A stretch of 41,393 bases of DNA from positions 1 through 41,393 of the forward strand of contig JAJYDU010000005.1 in NCBI GenBank assembly GCA_021790475.1, read 5' to 3'. Origin of the DNA: Planctomycetota bacterium. Its GTDB lineage: Bacteria; Planctomycetota; Phycisphaerae; WQYP01. A model generated the notes under the pieces. The model was given only the letters and a program-made list of their open reading frames with translations, searched no databases and was not told the DNA's origin. The position numbers and the translations under genes were made by a program. The stretch's first letter is position 1. Every line of letters starts with the position of its first letter. Shown in pieces: positions 23,155 through 30,956 of this stretch.

Positions 23155-24729
23155 ATGAATAAGATAGAGACAACGTCTCCGGCCCGGCGACTCGGGTGTG
23201 GCCATATTTTATGGCAGTCTGGCTGGCCGCAGAAAGTAGACGCGGCGTCCCGCCGCGTAAAAAGCGGTTGGAAGCCGCTTCCACCATGGTTTGCCACAAA
23301 ATATGGCCACCCCCAACGACTCCGCTGGGCGGTGGTTTTAACGCTGCTGCTACCGGTGGGGTGCCAGTCCTACCACGGCAAGCCGCTAACGCCGGAAGCG
23401 GTGACGCAGACGCTAAAAACCCCTTCGTGGCGTGAACTTCGCGTCGCGGTGAAAAAAACAAGTTCCGAACAATTTCCGAAAACCATGCTTTCTCCGTCAC
23501 AGGCAATCACACCGGAAAGAGCCGCGGTGTTGGCACTGATTCTGAATCCTTCGCTGCGGGCCATCCGCGCGGCGCACGGTGAAGCCTCCGCCCAACTTCT
23601 TCAGGCGGGCATTTTAACGAACCCCGTACTCACCAGCAGTTTGGGTTATGTAACCGGGGGCTTCCGCACGGGCACGTTTAATCCTTACGGAATTGGCGTT
23701 GCTTGGAGCATCCGGCAACTAATTGACCGCCAGGCGCGGATAAGTTCCGCACGCTACGGGCTTAAGGAGGTTGATCTGGAAGTCGCATGGCGGGAATGGC
23801 AGACTGCGGAAGCCGCCCGGCTCGCGGTCTACGCCATGGCTAAGGCAAAGGAGCAACTCAAGGAGGCGCTGGCGGCCCGGCAGCAGCTTGATAAGACCTA
23901 TAAAATTGCGCAGCACGCCAATAGGCTGGGGCTGATCACCCTGTACAATTTGGGTATAGCGCTTACCGCCAGCCAGCGGGCGAAGGCCCTGGTTCTCACT
24001 TTCCGTCAACACTTTGAGCGTAGTCAATTGGAACTGGCGCGCGCCATGGGACTGGGACCGCAGACGGTATTTACCCTTAGCCCCAAAGTACGGCTGCCGA
24101 CGGCGGTTCATCTGCCGGACGTGGTAAAGCTGGAACACAAGGTGGCAAATCGGCGTCTGGATTTGCTGGCGCTGCACATGGGTTATCAGAGCCAACAGGA
24201 GCAGCTGCGCGCCGCCGTGCTGCGGCAGTTTCCCAGTGTCAGCATCGGTTTTACGCAGAACAGCGACCCCAACAACGTACACTACACGAGCTTCGGCGTG
24301 AGCATCGATTTGCCGATATTTGACCGCAACCAGGGCCAGATCGCCTTGGCTAAGGCGACACGCCGAGCGCTTTACGACGATTACATAGCGCGGGTGTTTG
24401 CCGCACGCTCAGACATCGCCACGGCGGCGATGAACATCCGGTCGCTTCAGCGGCGGATACGCCAGGCGCAATTCGCGGTCGGCAAGTACAGGGAGTTGGT
24501 GAATCGGGATCTACAAGGCTTACGCATCCGGAGCGTCAACATCCAGGCCTACGCCGCCGCCATGGAGCAATTGGAACGGGAGCGGATTGGGCTGGTGCAA
24601 TTGCAATATCGGCTCGCGCGGAATCTCATCGCCCTGGAGCTTTCGTCGGGCGACGCCTTTTTTGCGCAACATGGTAAGCCAAATAAGCCAACAACCACGG
24701 CTTCGAACAACAGTGGAGACGCACAATGA
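23155..24729 (+). CDS. TolC-family outer-membrane efflux lipoprotein, signal peptide interrupted by an in-frame repeat element
   Basis: A 524-residue outer-membrane factor of the TolC/CusC type that would form the exit duct of the following RND pump. The mature part has the two repeated helical-hairpin/beta modules (AVLALILNPSLRAIRAAHGEASAQLLQAGILTNPVL; SIDLPIFDRNQGQIALAKATRRAL). The N-terminus is odd: MNKIETTSPARRL is followed by 43 codons encoded by an inverted-repeat element, and only then by LRWAVVLTLLLPVGC, a lipobox. Removing one CGACTC repeat plus the element (129 bp) gives MNKIETTSPARRLRWAVVLTLLLPVGC, a normal lipoprotein signal peptide. That supports ATG 23155 rather than the track start 22963. 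The stop overlaps the next start (ATGA). Export of the present version may be impaired or altered. Confidence 0.9.
   Translation: MNKIETTSPARRLGCGHILWQSGWPQKVDAASRRVKSGWKPLPPWFATKYGHPQRLRWAVVLTLLLPVGCQSYHGKPLTPEAVTQTLKTPSWRELRVAVKKTSSEQFPKTMLSPSQAITPERAAVLALILNPSLRAIRAAHGEASAQLLQAGILTNPVLTSSLGYVTGGFRTGTFNPYGIGVAWSIRQLIDRQARISSARYGLKEVDLEVAWREWQTAEAARLAVYAMAKAKEQLKEALAARQQLDKTYKIAQHANRLGLITLYNLGIALTASQRAKALVLTFRQHFERSQLELARAMGLGPQTVFTLSPKVRLPTAVHLPDVVKLEHKVANRRLDLLALHMGYQSQQEQLRAAVLRQFPSVSIGFTQNSDPNNVHYTSFGVSIDLPIFDRNQGQIALAKATRRALYDDYIARVFAARSDIATAAMNIRSLQRRIRQAQFAVGKYRELVNRDLQGLRIRSVNIQAYAAAMEQLERERIGLVQLQYRLARNLIALELSSGDAFFAQHGKPNKPTTTASNNSGDAQ
23198..23310. mobile_element. 113-bp inverted-repeat (MITE/REP-like) element inside the TolC-family gene
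   Basis: The ends GTGGCCATATTTTATGGCA (23198-23216) and TGCCACAAAATATGGCCAC (23292-23310) are inverted repeats over 19 bp with one mismatch. Inside are two further hairpins, CGCGGCG-TCC-CGCCGCG (23241-23257) and AAGCGG-N7-CCGCTT (23262-23280). The direct repeat CGACTC flanks it at 23188-23193 and 23317-23322. The interval from the first base of one copy to the base before the other is 129 bp, exactly 43 codons, with no stop in the host frame. No transposase is encoded, so any mobilisation would be in trans. Confidence 0.8.
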
Positions 24730-25808
24730 AACGTTTTATTTCTTTTATGATGATTGTTTTGGTACTGGTGGTGGGAATCGCCATCGGATTTGCGCTGGCG
24801 AAATGGGGGACCCCGTCAAGCGGGGGTAACGCCGGGGGCGTTGCGAGCGGCGTTACGACCGTTCTAACCACCCCTATTCGCCAAGGCAAAATTGCGCAGT
24901 CGATCACAGTTTATGGCGCGGTCGTGGCGAACCCCGTGTTGGAGAAGAGCCTTTCAGTGGCCTTTGAATCGCGCGTGGTAAGAGTATTCGTTGTCAAGGG
25001 TCAGAGAGTCTTGGCCAACCAACCCCTCCTGCGGATTCAGGCCAGCCCGGCGGAACGCCTTAAGCTGGCCGAGGCGAAAAACCATCTGAAAATCGCGACC
25101 ATGCAACTGCGGTTGGCGAAAGCGGAACTCAAGCTCCGGTTGACCACACAGGCCGACCTTATCGCGGCCCGGGACGCCCTGATCACGGCTTCACTGCGGC
25201 TGGCCGCCATGCAGCGCCTGGGGATTGGAACTCTGGTGACGTTGCGGGCGCCGGAGGAAGCGGTGGTGGTGGATACACCCGTGGTTCCGGGCAAGCTCGA
25301 ACCCCTCGGCACGGTGCTGATCAATTTATTGCCGGTAAACAAAATCCGGGTGGAATTATGGGTGCCGCCCACGAACGTGCGGCAACTGCGGCCGGGGCAA
25401 AATGTGGATATTGCGGTCGCCATACAAGGCGCTGAAATCCAGCAGCGGGGAACCGTCAGCATGATTACCGGCCAGGTCAATCCCGTCAGCGGATTGGTGA
25501 GCGTATATGTGACGCCGAATAAACCGGGCGGCCTGGTGATCGGCCAATACGCTTCGGGCAAACTTCACATCGCATCAAGCACCGGACTGATTGTTCCGCA
25601 TTCAGCGGTTCTGCCAATCGGCGGCCAGGAAGACATGTATACCGTCAAGGACTCCCGCGCCGTTCTGCATCATGTGAAAATAGGACTGTCCAACCACCGG
25701 GAAGTTGAAGTTTCCGCGCCGGGCCTTCACGTCGGCGAACCGGTTGTGGTCGTGGGGAACGCGGAATTGGCCGACGGCATGCCTGTAAAGCAAGGGAACC
25801 AACCATGA
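24726..25808 (+). CDS. RND efflux periplasmic adaptor subunit (membrane fusion protein)
   Basis: A 360-residue HlyD/AcrA/CusB-like adaptor linking the RND pump to the outer-membrane channel. One N-terminal anchor (FISFMMIVLVLVVGIAIGFALA) is followed by the first lipoyl half (KSLSVAFESRVVRVFVVKGQRVLANQPLLRI), a short helical hairpin (EAKNHLKIATMQLRLAKAEL), the second lipoyl half (VTLRAPEEAVVVDTPVVPGKLE), a beta-barrel domain and a membrane-proximal domain (VPHSAVLPIGGQEDMYTVKD). No Met/Cys metal-binding N-terminal domain of CusB is visible, so the substrate is not settled. The start overlaps the stop of the TolC gene and the stop overlaps the start of the pump gene, both as ATGA, indicating translational coupling. 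Confidence 0.93.
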   Translation: MKRFISFMMIVLVLVVGIAIGFALAKWGTPSSGGNAGGVASGVTTVLTTPIRQGKIAQSITVYGAVVANPVLEKSLSVAFESRVVRVFVVKGQRVLANQPLLRIQASPAERLKLAEAKNHLKIATMQLRLAKAELKLRLTTQADLIAARDALITASLRLAAMQRLGIGTLVTLRAPEEAVVVDTPVVPGKLEPLGTVLINLLPVNKIRVELWVPPTNVRQLRPGQNVDIAVAIQGAEIQQRGTVSMITGQVNPVSGLVSVYVTPNKPGGLVIGQYASGKLHIASSTGLIVPHSAVLPIGGQEDMYTVKDSRAVLHHVKIGLSNHREVEVSAPGLHVGEPVVVVGNAELADGMPVKQGNQP

Positions 25809-28800
25809 GCTTCAATGAATGGATTCATAAGCATACACGCGCAGTGCTGTTCGTGATGGTGGCGCTGGCGCTGGCCGGCGGGGCAGCGGCTTTTATCCTT
25901 CCGGTGTCGTTATTTCCGAGGTCGAGTTGGCCGCGGGTGGAAGTGACCGTCAACTCCGGTTCCCGGACGGCGAAGATCATCGCCGTACAGGTCACCTATC
26001 CGATTGAAAAAGCCATGCGCGCTGTTTTGGGAGTACAGCGCGTCACCTCGACCACCAGTCGCGGCACCGCCGACATCTATGCGGATTTCGGCTGGGGCAA
26101 AAACATGGTTCAGGCGCTGGCGCTGGTGCAGTCGGCGGTGAACACCGTGCTGCCGTCGCTGCCGGCGGGAACCACCACCGTGATCCGGTTGCGCAATCCA
26201 AGTAATTACCAGATAATCAGCTACAGCCTCACTTCCAATACGGTTTCGCCGTCGCGATTGCGGCGAATCGCGCTGTTTCAGATCCGCCCGCTGCTGCTGG
26301 GGATCAGCGGCGTGGCCAAGGTCGGCGTGGAGGGTGGACGCACCCGCGAATACCACGTTATCATTAATCCCGCAAAGCTCGCGGCGTTTAAACTGGACAT
26401 CAATGATGTGACCCGCGCCGTCGCGGCCAACAACATCTTCAAAACCTCCGGAAAAATGGAGGATCACGATAAACTCTACTTCGTGGTAACCGATTCACGG
26501 TTTCACAACGTGCGGCAAATCGGCCGAATTGTAGTCAAGACCGGTGGCAACGGCGTTGTGCATTTGCGGGATGTGGCCCGCATAGAGTCGTCCTTCGCTC
26601 CGGTCTGGACACGCGCCACGGCAAACGGTAAACCCGCCGTCCTGATCGACGTTTATCAGCAACCGGACGGCAACACCGTTCAAATCATCAGTCAAACCCG
26701 CGCGGAAATGAAGAAGATCAAGAGCAAATTGCCCGCGGGCGTGGCGGTTAACCTCTGGTACAATCAAGGCCACGTCCTGATGGAATCGGCGGTGAGTGTC
26801 CGTGATGCGGTGATCGTGGGCATGGTGATGGCGGTGGTGGTGCTGCTGGTCTTCCTGCGCAACTGGAAAACCACCTTCATGGCCGCCCTGGTTGTTCCCG
26901 CCGCGCTGGCCACGACGGTGCTGATGCTGTATGTGCTGAATATGAGTTTTAACATCATGACGCTGGGGGGTATGGCCGCGGCCGTCGGTCTGATTATCGA
27001 TGACGCAATTGTGATGATTGAACACATCATCCGCCGGGTCGGTGAAAAGGGCGGGAACTACAGGGAAAAAATCATCCACGCCAGCGCCGAATTTACCAGT
27101 CCGCTGGCTGGTTCTTCGGCTTCCACCATTATCATCTTCGCGCCATTGGCGTTCTGGTCGGGATTGGTGGGCGAATTTTTCAAGGCCCTGTCGTTTACCA
27201 TGGCGGCGGCATTGCTGGCTTCATTCCTCCTATCCTGGCTGGTGGTGCCGGTGTTGGCGGTCCGCATGATAGGCGAGAAGGACGCCGTGCCGCACGAGCC
27301 GGGGTGGTTAACACGCCGTGCGCATGCAGGCTATGAGTGGGTCGCGAGCCGTCTTATTTCCCGGCCGGCCCTGGTGCTCCTGATTGTCGTTCCGGTGCTG
27401 GCGATCGGTTACCTGGCATACCAGAATGTCGGCAGCGGTTTTATGCCCGAGATGGATGAGGGCGGCTTCAGTATGTTTTACATAGCGCCATCCGGTGGTT
27501 CGTTGACGGAAACCGATCGCCTGCTGCGGCAAGTCGGTAAAATTCTGCGGGCGAACCCATACGTGGCAACCTACTCCCGACGCACCGGAATGCAGTTGGG
27601 CGGCAGTCTGACCGAATCCTACGCGGGCGACTATTATGTTCAGCTCAAGCCCTTTCCCCGCCCACCCATACAACAGGTCATGGATAAGATCGCCAAGGAG
27701 ATCCACCACAGCGTACCGAGTCTGTACATTGACCCCGAACAACTCATGCAGGACCAGATCGGCGATCTGACGGCCGTGCCGCAGCCGATCCGGGTGGAAA
27801 TTTTTTCCGACCATCAAAGCGTGTTGGATCGTGCGGCCCACAAGGTGCTTGCTGCCATTGAGAAGGTCAACGGCGTGGCCGACGCGCGCAGCGGCGTGGT
27901 TGTGGCGGGCGATTCGCTGTACGTCAAAGTCAATTCCGTCGCGGCCGGTATTCACGGCATGACCCCGAAACAGATATCCCGCTTCGTCCATGAATATGTT
28001 TATGGGGTCGTTGCCACTACCATTCGGCGCGGGCCGCAAATGATCGGGGTAAGGGTCTGGGCCCCTAGGGACATGCGCCGGACTCTGGCCGAACTGAGAA
28101 ACCTGCGGCTTCGTTCACCGGATGGACGCCAATTTCGCCTCAGCAGTGTCGCGCAAGTTCAAATCCGGACCGGCGAGCAGGAAATCGATCACATCAACCT
28201 CAAACGGATGATCGCGGTAACGGCGCGAATCCATGGTCGGGACATGGGCTCGACGATGGTGGATGTTAAGAAAGTCTTGAATCGGCCGGGCATGTTTCCG
28301 AAGGGTGTGTATTACCGGCTCGGCGGGTTGTATCGCCAGCAGCAGATCGCCTTTCGGGGGTTGGTGGTGGTGATGCTCGGCGGCGTGTTGCTGGTGTTTT
28401 TATTGCTTCTGTTCTTGTATGAAAGCTTTGGAGCCGCGATTGTCATGATGGTCATTCCGCTGCTGGCGCTGGCGTGCGTTTTTGTTGGGTTATGGATTAC
28501 CCATACGCAACTCAATATTTCCTCAATGATGGGGATGACCATGGTGGTTGGCATTGTGACCGAAGTGACCATCTTCTACTACTCGGAATACCACGAACTG
28601 CGCGACCATGAACACGGCGCCAAACGTCTGATCCAGGCGGGCAAGAACCGCATGCGACCGATAGCCATGACCACCATCGCCGCCATCCTTGCTCTTCTGC
28701 CGCTGGCGCTGGTAATAAGCCCCGGCGCGGCGATGCAGCAGCCGTTGGCGATAGCAATCATCAGTGGACTGGTGGTGCAAATGCCGCTGACGTTGTTGCT

Positions 28801-28858
28801 GCTGCCGGTGCTGCTGGGATTCCTTCACGAGGGAGGAGATGTTTTACCGGAAATATAA
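25805..28858 (+). CDS. RND-family efflux permease
   Basis: A 1017-residue inner-membrane proton-driven pump. It shows the RND plan: an N-terminal helix (AVLFVMVALALAGGAAAFILPVSLFP), two large periplasmic loops, and two groups of helices with the internal repeat. The proton-relay segment in helix 4 is GLIIDDAIVMIEHIIRR, with two adjacent Asp as in HAE-type pumps and not the DGAVVxxEN of classical CzcA/CusA pumps. GSGFMPEMDEGGFSMFYIAPSGGSLTETDRLL starts the second half. The paired multicopper oxidase suggests copper or another metal, but the sequence of the pump itself leaves substrate open. Part of a coupled operon with the adaptor and TolC genes. Confidence 0.94.
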   Translation: MSFNEWIHKHTRAVLFVMVALALAGGAAAFILPVSLFPRSSWPRVEVTVNSGSRTAKIIAVQVTYPIEKAMRAVLGVQRVTSTTSRGTADIYADFGWGKNMVQALALVQSAVNTVLPSLPAGTTTVIRLRNPSNYQIISYSLTSNTVSPSRLRRIALFQIRPLLLGISGVAKVGVEGGRTREYHVIINPAKLAAFKLDINDVTRAVAANNIFKTSGKMEDHDKLYFVVTDSRFHNVRQIGRIVVKTGGNGVVHLRDVARIESSFAPVWTRATANGKPAVLIDVYQQPDGNTVQIISQTRAEMKKIKSKLPAGVAVNLWYNQGHVLMESAVSVRDAVIVGMVMAVVVLLVFLRNWKTTFMAALVVPAALATTVLMLYVLNMSFNIMTLGGMAAAVGLIIDDAIVMIEHIIRRVGEKGGNYREKIIHASAEFTSPLAGSSASTIIIFAPLAFWSGLVGEFFKALSFTMAAALLASFLLSWLVVPVLAVRMIGEKDAVPHEPGWLTRRAHAGYEWVASRLISRPALVLLIVVPVLAIGYLAYQNVGSGFMPEMDEGGFSMFYIAPSGGSLTETDRLLRQVGKILRANPYVATYSRRTGMQLGGSLTESYAGDYYVQLKPFPRPPIQQVMDKIAKEIHHSVPSLYIDPEQLMQDQIGDLTAVPQPIRVEIFSDHQSVLDRAAHKVLAAIEKVNGVADARSGVVVAGDSLYVKVNSVAAGIHGMTPKQISRFVHEYVYGVVATTIRRGPQMIGVRVWAPRDMRRTLAELRNLRLRSPDGRQFRLSSVAQVQIRTGEQEIDHINLKRMIAVTARIHGRDMGSTMVDVKKVLNRPGMFPKGVYYRLGGLYRQQQIAFRGLVVVMLGGVLLVFLLLLFLYESFGAAIVMMVIPLLALACVFVGLWITHTQLNISSMMGMTMVVGIVTEVTIFYYSEYHELRDHEHGAKRLIQAGKNRMRPIAMTTIAAILALLPLALVISPGAAMQQPLAIAIISGLVVQMPLTLLLLPVLLGFLHEGGDVLPEI

Positions 28859-28909
28859 AGTTGGGGGGTAACCGTTCACGGCGGCGCGGAAAACGGCCGC
28901 GGGTTGCCA

Positions 28910-28927
28910 TCCCGATGGCTATCGGGA
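28910..28927. repeat. short palindrome TCCCGAT-N4-ATCGGGA (copy 3)
   Basis: TCCCGATGGCTATCGGGA lies just after the pump gene and just before the TolC relic. It matches the palindromes at 7284 and 8995. Repeats at the edge of a truncated gene could mark the deletion point. Confidence 0.6.
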
Positions 28928-28993
28928 CTGCGTGGCTGGGGCGGCGCGGTGATTGGCGGTCCCGGCGCGCCGGGAAAACCCGTGCCTCTCGGG

Positions 28994-29311
28994 ACGTACG
29001 CGGAAAACATCCGCTGCGTGAACGGTTACTATCAAAAGATCAGGCTTCCGCTGCGGCGGCGCATCGTCCCTGAAACACAGCTTGAGTATAATGGCATGTA
29101 TGCCGGCGTTTTTCTTCTGCTGCAAGCCAAAACAGATGAAATCCGCAATGCGCAAAACTATGTCTTGGCGCTGCAGCGCTATTGGATCGCCCGCGCGGAG
29201 CTTACCGAAGCACTTGACGGCGAATGGCCGGGACCCGGTGGGCAATCTCTCCGGCCCACCTCCGCGGCCAGGCCGCCGGCCCATACGCCCAGGCCATTGA
29301 GATCACGCTAA
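28994..29311 (+). pseudogene. C-terminal relic of a second TolC-family outer-membrane factor gene
   Basis: The track ORF 28904-29311 contains a stretch that strongly resembles the end of TolC/CusC-type proteins: YYQKIRLPLRRRIVPETQLEYNGMYAGVFLLLQAKTDEIRNAQNYVLALQRYWIARAELTEAL. This is the last helix pair and closing segment of the second module; everything N-terminal is missing. The preceding residues come from unrelated GC-rich sequence with a palindrome. There is no good ribosome-binding site at 28904. It therefore looks like the tail of a gene that once preceded the multicopper oxidase, as TolC-like genes often do in copper loci. A short expressed peptide cannot be excluded. Confidence 0.7.
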
Positions 29312-29334
29312 AATCAAGTGAAAGGAAACATGCC

Positions 29335-30912
29335 ATGTTTGAACGGTTTCTAAAAGTCGTCTCCGGATGGCGCACGGGCAACGCCTGTGAACAGGATTCC
29401 GATGGTTTTCAGAATGTGCGGCGGCGGACCGCACCGGCAATCCCGCTTGTCGGGATTCGGGACCGAATGGGTTTTGGTGGCGCTGCCGGGGATACCACGC
29501 CGTCTGCGACAACCAACGTAACACGCCGTGATGTACTTGCTTCCAGCGCCCTGGCGATCGCCGGCGGCGCGTTGGCCGTGCCGCAGCGGGCACTGGCGAG
29601 TGGTTCCGGAATCGCCGGGACGCCATCATCCCGAAAACTCCCGGGGCGCGAATCAAAACTTCGCCGCGCGTTGGAGGGGCATCCCTTGCCGCCGGGATTG
29701 CCCGGGCGCGACTATCTGCCGGTGGAGGCGCCCAACTCCGGCAAAATTCCCTTCCAAATTGTCGATGGCGTCAAGGTATTTCATCTGGTGGCGATGGAGG
29801 TGTGGAACGAATTTGTGCCGGGGCTTAAGGCCCTCTGCCGGGGTTACAACGGCATGGTTCACCCGGTGCTGGAGGCCATGGAAGGCGAACGGGTACGTAT
29901 GTACGTAACCAACCGTCTGCCGGAGGCCACTACGGTTCACTGGCACGGTCTGTACGTGCCCAACGGTATGGATGGCGTGGGCGGTTTGACGCAGGCGCCG
30001 ATTCCCCCCGGAGAAACATTCAAGTACGAATTCAACCTGGTGGAACACGGCACGAAAATGTTTCACGCGCACTACGATGAGATGACTCCGATCGCTCTGG
30101 GCTTGACCGGGCTGTTTGTGATTCACCCGCGCCGCCCCCAACGGCGCGTCGATCGCGATTTCGCCATCATGCTTCATGAATGGCGGATTGCGCCGGGCGC
30201 CTACCGTCCCGATCCGCTGGCCATGACCGATTTCAACGTGTTCACCATGAATGCCAAATCATTTCCGGCGACCCATCCGCTGGTAGCGCGCACGGGTCAG
30301 CGGGTGCGCATCCGCCTGGGCAATCTCGGGCCGATGGATCATCATCAGATCCATCTGCACAATTATTCATTTAATATTGTTGCCACCGATGGCGGCGATA
30401 TTCCGGAATCGGCCTGGCAGCGGGAAACCACCGTTCTGGTTCCGGTGGGAACAACCCAAACCATCGAATTTCCCGCCACCAACCCCGGCGACTGGGCCAT
30501 GCACTGCCACATGACCCATCACCTGATGACGCAGATGGGGCGCCATTTCGGCAACATGATCGGCGTAAAACCGGGCGACCTGGGCCGCCAGGTGCGGCGC
30601 CTGCTGCCGGATTACATGACCATGGGGCAAAACGGCATGACGGGCATGATGCGGATGCCCAGCCTGCCGAATTCGCAGCCGATGGCCGGCGGCAAGGGAC
30701 CTTATGGGGTTATCGACATGAGCGGAATGTTCACCATCCTTAAGGTGCGCGACGGCATCAAGACTTATGAGGATCCAGGCTGGTATTCGCCGCCGCCAGG
30801 TACGCGGGCCGATGTGGCCTCCCACCGGGACCTGCGGCGCGACGGCGTAAACCCCCATGTGGTTCCTGCCGTGATTGCCGGCCCGAGTTCTCCCGCCGCC
30901 GCCGAAGCGTAA
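29335..30912 (+). CDS. Tat-exported multicopper oxidase (copper-oxidase type)
   Basis: A 525-residue multicopper oxidase, likely oxidising Cu(I) or another substrate outside the cytoplasm. ATG 29335 has GAAAGGA about 9 nt upstream; the track start lies inside the TolC relic. A twin-arginine signal ([21 protein letters not shown]) begins near residue 63, after an unusually long N-terminal segment that includes residues encoded by a palindrome. The copper-binding motifs are in order: [37 protein letters not shown] and the type-1 segment [18 protein letters not shown] Met-rich tract ([15 protein letters not shown]) after the copper motifs resembles Met-rich regions of copper-resistance oxidases. 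It follows the RND operon on the same strand; no copper ATPase or regulator is within the window. Confidence 0.93.
   Translation: MFERFLKVVSGWRTGNACEQDSDGFQNVRRRTAPAIPLVGIRDRMGFGGAAGDTTPSATTNVTRRDVLASSALAIAGGALAVPQRALASGSGIAGTPSSRKLPGRESKLRRALEGHPLPPGLPGRDYLPVEAPNSGKIPFQIVDGVKVFHLVAMEVWNEFVPGLKALCRGYNGMVHPVLEAMEGERVRMYVTNRLPEATTVHWHGLYVPNGMDGVGGLTQAPIPPGETFKYEFNLVEHGTKMFHAHYDEMTPIALGLTGLFVIHPRRPQRRVDRDFAIMLHEWRIAPGAYRPDPLAMTDFNVFTMNAKSFPATHPLVARTGQRVRIRLGNLGPMDHHQIHLHNYSFNIVATDGGDIPESAWQRETTVLVPVGTTQTIEFPATNPGDWAMHCHMTHHLMTQMGRHFGNMIGVKPGDLGRQVRRLLPDYMTMGQNGMTGMMRMPSLPNSQPMAGGKGPYGVIDMSGMFTILKVRDGIKTYEDPGWYSPPPGTRADVASHRDLRRDGVNPHVVPAVIAGPSSPAAAEA
29439..29457. repeat. palindrome AATCCCG-N5-CGGGATT inside the multicopper oxidase gene
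   Basis: Perfect 7-bp arms with a CTTGT loop, translated in frame as AIPLVGI in the N-terminal extension before the Tat motif. It shares the ATCCCG/CGGGAT core with the other short palindromes. Confidence 0.5.
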
Positions 30913-30956
30913 GGAAGCGCATCCGTTATAGGGCAATCCGGGATGTTTCCGCGAAT

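Noticed and set aside
22862-23205. Reverse-strand ORF with a hydrophobic segment and RNATQ-like repeats
   Set aside because: Overlaps the likely secreted protein, crosses the repeat-rich gap, has no ribosome-binding site, and its repeats derive from direct DNA repeats.
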